NCBI GenBank assembly: GCA_028023455.1
Contig: JAQFVV010012396.1
Coordinates: 24,385,330 to 24,449,329, forward strand
From: Epiperipatus broadwayi
Taxonomy: Eukaryota; Onychophora; Udeonychophora; Euonychophora; Peripatidae
DNA length: 64,000 nt
Direction: 5' to 3'
Of the stretch, positions 1 through 11,168 are shown piece after piece (the first letter of the stretch is position 1; each line of letters opens with the position of its first letter). The notes under the pieces were generated by a model. That model was not told the DNA's origin, searched no databases, and was given only the letters and a program-made list of their open reading frames with translations. The translations under genes and the position numbers were made by a program.

Positions 1-246
1 GGCCTTCATCAGTGAGGAGATCTAGGTTCAGTGCTCTCAGATCCAAAGCTCATCACTGACAAATGCTACAAGCCAAAAACTAGTCTGGAGATATTGGATG
101 AGTAGGTACCAGATGGGGATTTTATGCACAACCCTTTTTGCATTCATTGATTACTCTGATTGGCACTGAGTGGCACTACTGTATGGAGAGTTTTGCCTGT
201 TTTAATAACAGTTATGTGTTAACATAAGAAATAGTGATCATGAGAT
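1..246 (+). repeat. PAL1 palindromic repeat, right arm, cut by window edge
   Basis: This matches the right half of the complete PAL1 copy at 19819-20560. It shares the blocks ATCAGTGAGGAG, TTGGATGAGTAGG, GGCACTACTGTATGGAGAG, TTTGCCTGTTTTAATAACAG and the terminal tail ending GTGATCATGAGATG. The left arm, if present, lies before the window. It is non-coding in all frames and its function is unknown. Orientation is defined here as plus when the unpaired tail is at the right end. Confidence 0.75.
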
Positions 247-865
247 GAAAAATAAATTGAATCATCTTGCTATTCTATTTTTTTAAATTGTGTGGGCCAT
301 TATTAAATGAAATTTTTCTAATACATCCGTATTGTGCAATAGTGAATCCAAACTCTTTCCTTATAATATATTGAATAAAGAGATAGCCCTATATGCAGAT
401 AATTAGTTGTGATTATTATTTTATTGTGATGAGACTTTTAAATATGAATTGGGAATCTGTATTTTATCAGCATCATGTTCATCTATATATTTAATATGAT
501 ATGAAGATATTTAAATTAGCACACTTTCTCAAGTTTATATTCATCTAAGCAAAAAGTTAAGTATATATCTTCATGTGTTACATTCAAAATATTAAATATA
601 TTCTGTAGACTATATTCTAACTTGGAAAATCCGAATTTGAGAAGTTAAAGTTCTTGTTTTTACTTTTCATTGATTCAAAGTAAAAAATTTCTGAAGAAAT
701 ATGTATCATAATTTGATTCCTGTTTCATTGATATATCTACAAACAGTTTAATAAGTTGGAACAAGTACACAAATACTAGTTATTATTTCAAATGCCTTAT
801 TATTTTCAATCTGTGGTTACATTATATCCAACCATTTTATCATATAAAAGCTATATAATAATATT
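247..865. other. AT-rich stretch, no feature seen
   Basis: A/T-rich sequence with short homopolymers. I see no coding frame, RNA gene or recognisable repeat. Confidence 0.6.
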
Positions 866-1000
866 ATACCACTAAGCATCACATGATCACATGGATAAGT
901 AGCTATTATATATGGATTTTATACAAAACCTTTTTGCATCCATTGATTAATCTAGCTAGTACAAAATGGCAATTGTATAAAGAGTTTAGTCTCTGTTTAA
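866..1000. repeat. PAL1 fragment, internally deleted
   Basis: It begins with the inverted PAL1 tail (CACTAAGCATCACATGATCAC). It then jumps to the distal right-arm block (TGGATTTTATACAAAACC, TTGCATCCATTGATTAATC, GTATAAAGAGTTTAG). Most of the arm is missing, so this is an old, degraded copy. Confidence 0.55.
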
Positions 1001-1683
1001 TATGATTATACTTTAAAAGGCCACTGCCCAAACATATATAATTATTTTTTTTTTTACTAAATCAATAAAAACAATAAATAAGCTTGTCTTTTATTTGTAA
1101 TTATTTTCTTGTATTTGTTTTGCAGCAAAAATTCTGTCTATAGTTCTTAAGAATTTTTAAAAATCATAATATTTCTCTGGTAATCATTGATAATCAGTCA
1201 TTCATGACTAGAAGTAACAAATTCAACAAAAATCTTGAATGTTTTTTTTTTTGCTTTTAGTGAATACCAATATTTCATAATAATTACTGCAATTTTTCTT
1301 ATCTCCTACATTTTTAAAAATTGGAATAATGGAGACCATTTTTAAGATAACATAGCACTATATTGTAAGATTTATTTGGGTATCTCATAAAGGATCTCAG
1401 CCTTAATATTTTTATGGATATAAAGACATTTTAATTTCATTGAATTAAATATCTTTATCCAAATTTATATGTATATAAAACAGATATATCCTTAAATGTC
1501 AACAGCTCAATTTATGCTCATCCATTTGTGGAAATATTGTTACCATATAATAGTTACATTAATGTATTTAATGACATAGTTACATTTTTAAAGTCAATAT
1601 GATAATTTTGTTACATTAAAAAAGGTGTAAAGTGGTCATAACTAAAAATATTTATATTTTAACTTTTGCATTTTTAATACACA
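1001..1683. other. AT-rich stretch, no feature seen
   Basis: Poly-T and poly-A runs (near 1045 and 1240) and mixed A/T sequence. No gene-like signal. Confidence 0.6.
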
Positions 1684-1818
1684 AAGACTATAATGCAGTT
1701 TCATCAAGTGTTGGTGGCCTAGTGGTTAGTATAGCTGCCTTCCAAGCAGCTGGCCTGGGTTTGCCTCCCAGACAATGCATTTTTACCCATGAAAAAAAAA
1801 AAGACTACAATACAGTTT
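1684..1818 (+). mobile_element. Short tRNA-Gly-derived SINE with target-site duplication
   Basis: A tRNA-like head (1708-1779) is followed by a short linker containing CCCATG and an A-rich tail of about 11 A ending near 1799. The body, about 1703-1799, is flanked by direct repeats AAAGACTATAATGCAGTTT and AAAGACTACAATACAGTTT (17 of 19 matching). This is the layout expected of target-primed retroposition by a LINE machinery. The element is only about 97 bp, with no extra body domain. The SINE at 5939-6044 shares the linker block CATGA followed by an A tail. Confidence 0.72.
1708..1779 (+). pseudogene. tRNA-Gly(UCC)-like head of the SINE
   Basis: It folds as a cloverleaf. The acceptor GTGTTGG pairs with ACAATGC at 6 of 7 positions, counting wobble. 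The anticodon stem GCTGC/GCAGC holds loop CTTCCAA (anticodon UCC, Gly). The T stem CTGGG/CCCAG is perfect. The T loop reads TTTGCCT, so the near-invariant C56 and A58 are lost, and box B is degraded. It is a retroposed pseudogene rather than a working tRNA gene. Confidence 0.75.
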
Positions 1819-2894
1819 TACAATATAAATGATACAAGTAATATCTCATATTGCTCATAAAAAGTATTTGTTTTATATAATTATCATTCCAAATTTATTT
1901 TTTTATTATAAACATTATTTGCAGTAAAATTATATTTATATAAAAATAAAATATTTAACCATAAAATCACACACAAAAAAAACTGATATTAAATTACTTT
2001 TGTTTAGATGATTAATTATTATAATATAATAAATTTGTTTTTTTTATTATTGTAAATATTATTTATAAAATATATTGTAATATTTGTATAAAAAAACTAG
2101 AAAATAAATAACTGTATATAGCAAAATATAGAGAAAATATGAGATACCACTAAACTTCAAAAAAGTGACACAAAATATACACAGTGGGAACAAAATTAAA
2201 ATATAAAAATATAAATATAATAATGAGATGGACATATTTTCACTTTTAAAACTTTTATGAAATTATGGTATACAAAAATTTCTCATGGTATCACATATTG
2301 GTTGTAACCATTGAAAGTTAGCACAACCAATTATTTTATGGCTTCTTTGTTATTGTAATTCTGTATTTAAATGTCTTTAATTATTATGAAACTCTACACT
2401 CAGTTTATTATTCTACCAAACAGAGCATATCATGTTTTCTTTTATTTAAAATAATGATAGATAGTCATTCTCAAAACTACAAATATTATTATTTTTAATG
2501 AATTCTATATAGATTTTTTGTACCCAAAATATTCATCATAATAATATGATATTTTTCAAAGTACAAATCAGTAATTTTAAATATTTATTATTACTGTACA
2601 AATTTTCATGAATAATAGATGCTTCTAAAGAATGAACATGTATTTTATTATGAATGTGATTGGAATGATAATGATTTGTATTTGTTTAAAATGAATTTGT
2701 TCTATATTTTGTATCCGAACTATAATGTAATATAATAAGTGTCTGAATGTAGACATACTCATTTTTCTTTATAGTGATTTTTATATATAAAAAAGTGTTT
2801 GTTATATTGGAACTAATAGTTGTGTAGAAATAAATAATTGTAGATTATTTGAGTGTACAGTATTCATATCATTATTTCAACTAACTTTTGGGGA
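1819..2894. other. AT-rich stretch, no feature seen
   Basis: Extremely A/T-rich with many TAATAT-type runs. Nothing gene-like on either strand. Confidence 0.6.
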
Positions 2895-3210
2895 AATTCT
2901 ACTATTGTACAAAAATATGCTCTAAAGTCTCCAAGAATAAAGATTTGATATTTAATAGTATAATAATCCTACCTACTAAAATATAAATGATTTGATTATA
3001 ATTAACAAATAAACACAGATGTCATTTTTTCAAGAGAAACTTCAATATCATTATTTTTTTATTTTATTGTACTAAAATGGGCACTAAATTCTCCGAAAAT
3101 CATGTTCTGATATTTTAATGATATTTATTTAATAATTTTATCTACCAAAAATTAAATGTTTTGATGGCTATAGACACTAATAAAATAAACACCAGTGTCA
3201 TTGTGGTAGG
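2895..3210. repeat. Degenerate tandem duplication, about 160 bp period
   Basis: Two neighbouring blocks share order and content. Pairs are ATTGTACAAAAATATGCTCT with ATTGTACTAAAATGGGCACT, AAAGTCTCC with AAATTCTCC, CTACCTACTAAAATATAAAT with ATCTACCAAAAATTAAATG, and AACACAGATGTCAT with AACACCAGTGTCAT. Divergence is high, so this is an old event. Confidence 0.5.
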
Positions 3211-3310
3211 AAAATATTAATATTATTAGCATTTTATTGAAAAATTAAAAAATTCCAAAAATACAAAATATTAAATGAGATATTTATTTTATATAGTGCG
3301 ATGTTTTTGA

Positions 3311-3699
3311 ATTGTAATAAACTAATAATCATCTTTTTTAAGCTAATGCACATGTGCTTTGTGGATCTTAACAATAAATGAATACACTCATTTTCCAATA
3401 CATGATAAAGTCTTTGTGAAAGAATAGAATGAGTCCACCTATTCTTTCAACCCAAACGTTTAAGTATGAGCAAATCTTAAGTAATTTAAAGTGATTGTTT
3501 AATATCTTCATACTCCCATTTCCAGTACTTAAGATTTTCCCATACTTAAATGTTTGAGTTGAAAGAATAGGTGGATTTATTCTATTCTTTCACAAAGACT
3601 TTATCTTGTATTGGAAAATGAGAGTACTCATTTATTGTTAAGATCCATAAAGTGCATGTGCATTAGCTTTAAAAAGCTGATTATTAGTTTATTACAAAA
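3311..3699. repeat. 389-bp hairpin (long inverted repeat, MITE- or foldback-like)
   Basis: The left arm 3311-3484 pairs with the right arm 3526-3699 around a 41-nt spacer. Matched blocks include GTAATAAACTAATAATCA, AGCTAATGCACATG, GGATCTTAACAATAAATGA, CATTTTCCAATACA, GATAAAGTCTTTGTGAAAG and CCACCTATTCTTTCAAC. Arm identity is about 90% by eye. No target-site duplication was recognised and no coding frame is present. It is either a non-autonomous transposon or a local inverted duplication. Confidence 0.8.
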
Positions 3700-5929
3700 T
3701 GTTAAAGTAGGTTTTTATAAAAAAATCCATTGTCTAGCAGTCTTTTTATATTGATTAATATGTCCTTCTAAAAAAAATTGTAGCCATTAATCTATTCTGT
3801 TAAATACTTCTGGAAAGTGAGCTCATTAAGAAAAGCTATATCACTTTTAAATTTTGATGTGTTCTTAGTGATTAGTGCTATTTTTTATTAAGATTTTAAA
3901 GAATTTATATCAATTAAAGTCCATGCATTCTATGCACTTATGTTTAGATAAACATTAATATTATTTTATTAACATATTACACTGTCCTCTGCTTTAGTTC
4001 TACAATTGATATAATAAATATTTCTTATTAAATTCAATAATAATTTGTCAGGCATGACAATCAAGACAGACAGTGTAAGATAGACTATTAAACATTACCT
4101 TTTTTAGATCCTTTCTACCTCTAGGTAGCAGAAACTTTCTTTTTACTTCTTAGTAGCAGAAGTTCCTTGTAAATGGGCTGCAAAAATATCTTTGCCGATT
4201 GAAACTCTTATCAGAAGTACAGTACCAATTTGCCTCATTTAATATTATATCATGTTAAACAAAAATTATAATTAAAGATTGCCTGTCTTTTTAAATCTTA
4301 TTTCCCTCATTGCTTTCTTAATTCTTATGAATAATAGCTAAAAATGTGAAAAAGAGAATGTGAAGTAGGGATTGCTTCCCAGTAACATTAAAATATATAT
4401 AGTTGCAGAAACATATAATCCTACTGTCAATAGTTAATAAAAAGAAATGGAATAAGGAGCTCATAATGTTTACACTCTACACAAATTTAAGTGATTGATG
4501 ATATATAAAAAGCAGACAGAAATTATAGCATTTGAAAGATTTTAGAGAAAGAATTGTTTAACATAGCTAACACGATTTCTAGGCAAGTAGCTTTCAATGC
4601 ATAGAAACTTTTAATTTCATCTAAGATGCCACTTTACATTACATTGTATGCAATTTTTAATGAACATTAACAATTAAGCAATTAATTAATTAAAGGATCA
4701 TCATTTAGAATAGTTTTAATTATAACAAATTGAAAAAGTTAAATAAAAGTAAGAATAAAAATACAGTTTTATTTATCCCAATTGCTTTGAGATGTTATAT
4801 CATTTATGCATATATATATATATATTGTATTTGTAATTAGTTTTAAATAAATATTTTACAAACTTTTAATTAGTTTTGATGGTTTTTTATCTCTCTTTTT
4901 GAAAATCTAACTTAAGTACTTTGTAAAAAATATACGCATGCAGTCTATTTTTTTTAATGGTAATCATTAAATAAATTTTACTTGTAATTAAATTTAAAAA
5001 TTATTATGTTTAAGATTAAAAAAATCAATTCTCTGACTTTTCTTTTTAACCTCAAACATTGCAAATTATTTACTTGCTTTTATATAAGAATGACTTCGAC
5101 TGACCTACTTCAATATTTAAAGTTGAAGAATGTTATAAAGCTATAAAATTATAGTTATTTTTATAATTCAAAATAGAAAAAAAAAATGTTTATTAAAGAA
5201 AATGTTTTACATTAGATAGTACTTTTTTTTTTTGAAAAAAAATATATATAAAAAATTCTTCAAGGTTAAGTCTATATACCAAAACAGGAAATCTAATTAT
5301 GTATAATATTAATGATTTTAAGAATGGAATAAACAGGGTTAACTACTAATTGCGAGTTCTTAGTGGGTGGTATGGAATAAACTATTTACTGCAAAAAAAA
5401 AAAAAAAAATGTTTAATTTGTTTTTAAATGGAACTTTATTTACAGAAACGTTTATAAAGATTTTAAAATAAATTCAATTAGGGGAAATAGTGTAGCGTGA
5501 ATTATATATATTAGCTATTACCAATGAATTCCTCGGTGTGAATTGTTTAGATTTAAGAGGACTCGCACTTTCTCTGGATTAATTCCTAAATGAAAAATGT
5601 AATCACGTTAATACAATCAGTTGACCTCAGCCATTCATTTTGGGGTTTGAATATTAATTTACTGAGCCACAGACATTATTAGGGAGGCAGGTAATTTTGT
5701 ACATTAATAGAAAACTATATAAGAAGTATAATTTATTTAATTTTCTTTACTTCTATTTTGAGGAGCAATGATGGCCCATTTATGTTATATATATATATAT
5801 ACATATAATAAAATATGTACGTATAAAAGTATAGACTACAATTACAATTAAAATTGACTGAAATACCTTTAGTAGAAAGAATGTTAAAAAGTCTATATGT
5901 GTTTGAAAAGCAAAGTTTTGAATAGAAGT
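3700..5929. other. AT-rich stretch, no gene seen
   Basis: Mixed A/T sequence with short (TA)n at about 4806 and 5790 and an A-run near 5392. No frame, RNA gene or repeat family was recognised. Confidence 0.55.
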
Positions 5930-6053
5930 TATTCTATCTTTTTTTTCTCATGTGTCATAGCATCAGTCGGGAAGCGAACCCGCTACCCCGGGACAACTGC
6001 TTGTAAAGCAGCTGTCGCTGACCTCTCGACTACCAACGCTTGACTATTCTATC
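5930..6053 (-). mobile_element. Short SINE from a type-II tRNA-like sequence, with TSD
   Basis: A GC-rich tRNA-like head on the minus strand (6039 down to 5960) is followed by a linker ending CATGAG and an A tail (poly-T at 5939-5946 on plus). The 9-bp direct repeats TATTCTATC at 5930-5938 and 6045-6053 bound the element. Its architecture (bare tRNA, CATGA linker, A tail) is the same as the tRNA-Gly SINE at 1703-1799. The two look like products of one mechanism acting on different tRNAs. Confidence 0.7.
5960..6039 (-). pseudogene. tRNA-like sequence with long variable arm and UAC anticodon
   Basis: Read on minus. The acceptor GCGTTGG pairs with CTGATGC using wobbles. The D stem GTCG/CGAC is perfect. 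The anticodon stem GCTGC/GCAGT holds loop TTTACAA, giving anticodon UAC (Val codon GUA). A 12-nt variable region follows. The T arm is GCGGG/CCCGA with loop TTCGCTT. tRNA-Val is normally type I (short variable loop), so a type-II body with UAC is odd. Position 58 is C instead of the near-invariant A, arguing against full function. It is much more GC-rich than its surroundings. An old tRNA-derived pseudogene is my preferred reading. Confidence 0.6.
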
Positions 6054-6079
6054 ATTTTTTTATTCACAAATTGAGAAAA

Positions 6080-6420
6080 AGCAATATAGATATTTCAGAC
6101 GACTCAATGAAATATGAAAAAAGAAATGTTTGGAATAATAAAAAGACATCAAAGCAGAATGCTTGTTTGAGAGAACAAGTAGATGTTATTAACATTCTTG
6201 AAAAATTTAGAGACTAAAATGGAACTGGACTGGACATATTGCTAAAAGAGATAATAGATGGAAAAGGTAAAGTCTTAAACAAGAGATTTAAAAGATCTAT
6301 AAAAGATCATGTGTGTAATGGATGTATAAAATAAAAAAGTATGTTGGTTTGATTAACAAACCAGACATTATAGATTGAAGAAACTGTATCAAAGTTGGAA
6401 CACCTTCATGGTAAATATAT
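6080..6420 (+). pseudogene. RTE-like LINE, decayed 3' end of ORF2
   Basis: With stops and shifts ignored, the plus strand reads KWNWTGHIAKRDNRW at about 6213-6262. This is the C-terminal motif (KWxWAGHIARxxDNRW) found after the reverse transcriptase in RTE-like and related LINEs. Upstream is an ERR/LNEI..KKKCL-like stretch, and downstream a W..CVMD tail. Only this tail survives, with several stops, so it is a dead 5'-truncated copy. The same region recurs at 35.58-35.88 kb (plus), 32.56-33.01 kb (minus) and 61.5-61.9 kb (minus). Confidence 0.65.
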
Positions 6421-7014
6421 AATATCGTAAAAATGAAATTAATAATATTGAAACTAACAAAACAAAATTAAAAATATACAGTTCTATGAAGATTTATTAG
6501 CTGAAAATAATATTTATATACTTTGTTAGTATACTTTATCACAGTATGTATACTATATTAAATACTTTCACTAAATATTAACTATCTTATAATTTTTTCT
6601 GTATTTATTATTTTAAGATTACAGGAGATAACTCTGGATTGTATGCTTGTACTTAAATTGTTGTAATATAAAAATTATTAGAATTATTATTGATAAAGCA
6701 GGTTTTGAGGGCTATAGAAAAATATTCCCTAAAAAAACCAGTATCATAAAGAAAAAATGTCCCAACCTATTAAATATAAAAAGACTGATTATACATTTTT
6801 TAAACAACTAAGCAATCTGGAAAATAAGCATCCATTAAATGCAAGTTTTAAATTTTTTACAGGTTTGTTGTTATATCATTTTAATGTATTACATGCAGTG
6901 TGGTATTTTGAGCTACAAATTAGTTTTACTTATTTAGTTCAAAAAGTTGCATTTAAAGTTAGAATCAATATATTGATTTAATTATTTTATGAAAAAATTT
7001 AACTACATTTACAA
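6421..7014. other. AT-rich stretch, no feature seen
   Basis: A 74-codon open frame at 6757-6981 has no recognisable similarity or coding-like context. I treat it as chance. Confidence 0.5.
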
Positions 7015-7615
7015 GACACTATGAAATATATAGGATATATGAGAACAGACTTTCACATGATCCACCACTCACCCTTCTACCTCATAACACTGATACACTT
7101 GGACACATATATATTGAAAAGATAAATAATCACCAATATATGTATTTCATGCTAAGCCAGAAATCAAATATATATCGAAATAGCCAATCTTCATTTTTTA
7201 ATGGACAGGACTTCAATCCCCTCCACATTCCAACTCTTTAACTGTCCATCCAATTGAAAATCCGATGATGGAATGCTCAAAGGCCACACTGAGGATAAGA
7301 TTCTCATCACACCCATGTTGATGTAAAGTCAATTTGACCTGTCATGTACAAGACATAATCCACTTAATACATATAAAAGGGATGGACAGACATCTCTGCT
7401 ACGTAATAACTGAAATACAGGCTTATTATATACCTGTATCAATAAATGTTATATTTAGGGTATATGAGCACAAAATTTTACATGACCCACCACACACCCT
7501 TCTATCTCATAACACTGATATACTTGAACACATAATGCCAAAAAGATGAATAATCATCAATATATGTATTTCATGCTAAGCCAACAATCATCAGTTGGTT
7601 CAGATTAGGACACTA
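7015..7615. repeat. PAL2 family, 1.4 diverged tandem units
   Basis: The block ending GATCCACCACTCACCCTTCT..CTCATAACACTGATACACTTGG recurs about 447 bp later as GACCCACCACACACCCTTCT..CTCATAACACTGATATACTTG. AATAATCACCAATATATG and TATTTCATGCTAAGCCA also recur. The same order of blocks, including AATGGACAGG and CCATCC..ATTGAAAATC, appears in the PAL2 palindrome at 58.0-59.7 kb. Open frames inside, such as 7334-7549, are repeat-internal. Confidence 0.65.
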
Positions 7616-9436
7616 TGGAATTTATTAAATCTAATATAAACCAAACAAAGTAGCAAACAAAATTGTAACATTGAGTATATAACACCATTATAGTTTAAAA
7701 TGCAACGTAAAAGTAAACAGAACAACAACATTGAAATTGTGAGTTAATTAAATGAACATACTCATTGGTTGGATATGACATCTTTAGAGAATACAAAACT
7801 GTTCTTCTTTCATTCTATCTTATACTGATAATATTATAATTATAAATATTTATTAATACACTTATATCTCATTTAGTGTGTATCATTTATGTGAGGATTT
7901 AATATAGTGATCATTATCAATTTGTATCCACTATTTTGATTTACAATCAATTATTCATTATAACAATCATAAAAAAAAACTTTTAAAAATAATTCTTTTG
8001 GTGGCCATTATGTAAGATTGATGATGTCATAAGATAGTTAATAATGTTATAATCCGAAATCAAAATAGTGACTTTCATACTGAAACTGTAAATGCAGAGT
8101 TTATTCATAATACACAATACAGTACACCATATTATTGCTATATACAATGTTTTGATTATAGACATATAATATAATTAAAGAATATTCAGGATAATATTTT
8201 ATTTAATTTTTATTCAGTGACTTTGATAGTCAATCAGTTCTTCATTAATTATATATCCAAAGTAAAAATTAATGATTACACCCACCCACCCATGCCCAAT
8301 GTGTTTCAATCAATATAATAAATAATGAAAATTGTATTTTAATGACATACAACAACCAAATACATTAATACCTTATTACATTTTAAAATGTGTATATTAG
8401 TTTAAAAACTGTACACTCTATTTACTCACATTTATAGATTAAAATTTTGACAAACAGTACTTTGATTGCACCAGAAATAATGATCATCATATTGTAATGT
8501 AGTAATCATAATAATGAATTTAATATGGTCAAAAATTAGTAAATCTAAATTAAAAATAACACAATCTATTTGTTAAATTTTAAAACATCTTGTAACATTA
8601 TAGAATATATATAAAAATATAGAAGTGAAAAAAAAAATGAAAATTTTATTTACCACAAAATTGTCATAAGTAAATTTTAAAAGATTTATTTGATGGCACT
8701 ATTCAAAAAATTTTTGACATTTCAAAGTACATAACTACAGAACTTAATAAAATGTGAGATCTTGTGACAAAAAATTTTTTTTCAGCTAGCATACAATTTT
8801 GTATAGCATATAAAATGATATTTATTTAAATATCCATAGTACATATTGTAAAAAAAAGTCTTAATTACAATATGCAAATACAGAATGCATTACATACATT
8901 TTTTTTTAACTGTACTTAAGTATCATATAAATTACTTCGTTTTTCATTAATTTGCCCCCTAGTGAAAATTTCCACAAGCTTTATACTATAATATGTGTAT
9001 TTTCTATATATGTTATAATATAAAATTTTAGTTCAAAAAAATTCCATAGATGGCTAGAAAATCAAAAAATTTCTCAAAACAATAAAATTTAGTTCCATCC
9101 TGACAAATCACTCTATTGTATTCTGACAGTTTTTTGATGTCATGATTTTTATGACATTCTTGAAAGAAAATGGTATGCATAATCAAAAACATTTTTATTT
9201 GCAAATTTATTACAATTATAGATATTTTTATGCAATAATTTATACAATATTCATTAAAAATCAAAATATAAATTATTAATAATTTATTTTGAATGGAAAT
9301 ACTTTATTTTCAAAAATGAAACATTATATACAATGCAAATCAGTCCTAAAACTATTTAGAAGCTTAGCTTTCTATGTAAGCAATCTAATTATAATGAGTA
9401 TGAAATTATCATAATTTTGGGTAATCATCTGAAATC
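7616..9436. other. AT-rich stretch, no gene seen
   Basis: Very A/T-rich on both strands. Minus-strand frames of 60-78 codons (7983-8165, 9028-9264) are low-complexity, rich in I, N, K and F, and resemble nothing known to me. Confidence 0.55.
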
Positions 9437-11168
9437 CGGGCACAGCCGCTTGGGGCATAGTTTATGTGTCCAAAACACATAAAAATGCCATTTCTGCGAT
9501 CGAGCCTTACGGTTTAATATAACATTTAAAATTGTATTAACCCATTTCGGCAGGCCGCTTTACATGACATTGCACAAAAATATTATGGCCTGTTTTGTGC
9601 TTCGAAACTATTTACACGTATTTGTTCTATTCATAGCTGATTACCGTATCGCTTGAGGGTGTTTGAATTTCAAGTCGGTACAACTTTTCAAATCTCCATA
9701 ATAGTGTAATGTCATTTATATTTAAATAATCTTTTTAATTACTAATAATTGTCATATGGTCCCCACCCTTCTCTAAAAAATGTAAATATATAAAAAATTG
9801 GCAAAGTGTATGTTCGAACATGCTTCGACAAAGCTCACGCACTAAGGCTTGTTTCAGTGTGGAAAATATACGAGACCAATAAAAGGTCTGAGAAGAACGT
9901 ACAATTTTTCAACTTTTCAGAATTGCCGAGTACAGAAAGTGTGTGAGATTATGTCCTTTTTTTTTTCAGAGATATAATGTATACATTTTATTGCAGCAAT
10001 AAAATAATAAATAAGTTCAAAAAGTTCTAACTTTGTGTCCTTTTTTTTTTTTTTAATTTCATTACAAATTGACAAGGATTTGGATTATATTTTTTGCAGT
10101 GGTGTTAAAATAAATGACTATTTGGTTGACTTTTTGTTAATAATAACAAAGTACGTAATCCCCCCCCCCCTCCAAAAGCAGTTTATTGTAGAAGGCCAAA
10201 AAAAAAAAAAAAGATAATTCAAACAAAATATAAATAAAAGTAAAAAGTGAGAAAAAGTTGTTGGGGAAAAAAAAGAAATTATTGACTTTTTGTTGCAATT
10301 ATTTTTCCGAGTGTGGGGGTGGGTGTTTTAAAACAAATTTTGATCCCCCCAAAAAACACAAAAGTTTAATTTTTATTGTAGTAAAAGAAAAACAATTTGG
10401 TCAACCCCCTCCCCCCCCAAAAAAAAAGGTTGAATAAATTTGAAATAATACCCAAATAATTGCATTATATTTTTTCATCAGGGTTAAAACAAGTGGGGTT
10501 CAAATAAAAACTTATTTTTGTTTACTTTTTGTTAATAATAACAGTACAAAAGCCCCCCCCCCCCAAAGCTGTTTATTGTAGAAGCCAAAAAAAAGGCTAC
10601 TTCAAACGAAATATAAATAAAAGTAAAAAGTGAAAAAAAGTTGTTAAAAAAAAAGTGAAATTATTGACTTTATGTTACAATTCTTGATCCGAGGGTGGGT
10701 GTGGGGATTTCAAAACAATTTTTGAACCCCCAACAACACAAAAGTTACTTTTGATTTAATAATAAAAAGAAAAACAATTTAGTCAAACAAACAAAAAAGA
10801 TAGAACAAAGTCGAAATAAGTCCCAAATAATTATACCATTATAATTTGGCGGCGGGGTTAAACCAAGTTTTTTCATCATGAAACAATCGAAAGTTTTAAA
10901 ATTCAGAAAAAATAAACACAAAAGTAAATTATCAAAATTTGTTAAATAAAAAAAATGTCAGGTTAAAAAAAACAAACAATGAAAATTAATCTAAAAATTT
11001 GTTTAATAAAAAAAAAATCATGTTATAAATGAAATAAAAAATTTGTTTAATCAAAAAAAAAAAAAAAAACAAAAACATGTTCTATAAAAAAAAAAGTTAC
11101 GGTGGCCCGATAATGTTATATTTGATTGTTTTTTGTATAGCATCAATGCCCCAAGCGGCCCTCAAAGA
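9437..11168. mobile_element. Possible DNA-transposon-like element with GC-rich terminal inverted repeats
   Basis: GCCGCTTGGGGCAT (9445-9458) recurs exactly, inverted, at 11146-11159, close to GGG/CCC on the outer side. This is a very GC-rich 14-mer in an AT-rich window. The left internal part (9437-9960) is more GC-rich and has many CpGs, unlike its surroundings. The right part is a tandem repeat. No transposase frame and no convincing target duplication were found, so this is a non-autonomous or decayed element at best. A chance pairing of two independent repeats is the alternative. Confidence 0.4.
10065..10870. repeat. Tandem duplication, two full units of about 380-395 bp plus a fragment
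   Basis: Ordered matches are ATTATATTTTTT, CTTTTTGTTAATAATAAC, a poly-C run, GTTTATTGTAGAAG, AAATATAAATAAAAGTAAAA, AAATTATTGACTTT, TCCGAG followed by a G-rich tract, AACACAAAAGTT and AAAGAAAAACAATTT. They occur from about 10065 and again from about 10440. A third partial start (CATTATAATTTGG..GGGGTTAAACC) lies near 10840. Each unit carries a C8-10 homopolymer and a G/T-rich stretch. Confidence 0.75.

Noticed and set aside
1708-1779. Functional tRNA-Gly gene
   Set aside because: Loss of C56 and A58 in the T loop, mismatched acceptor, A tail and TSD show a retroposed pseudogene.
1632-1832. 66-codon frame
   Set aside because: It runs through the tRNA-Gly SINE and its A tail and lacks an ATG start.
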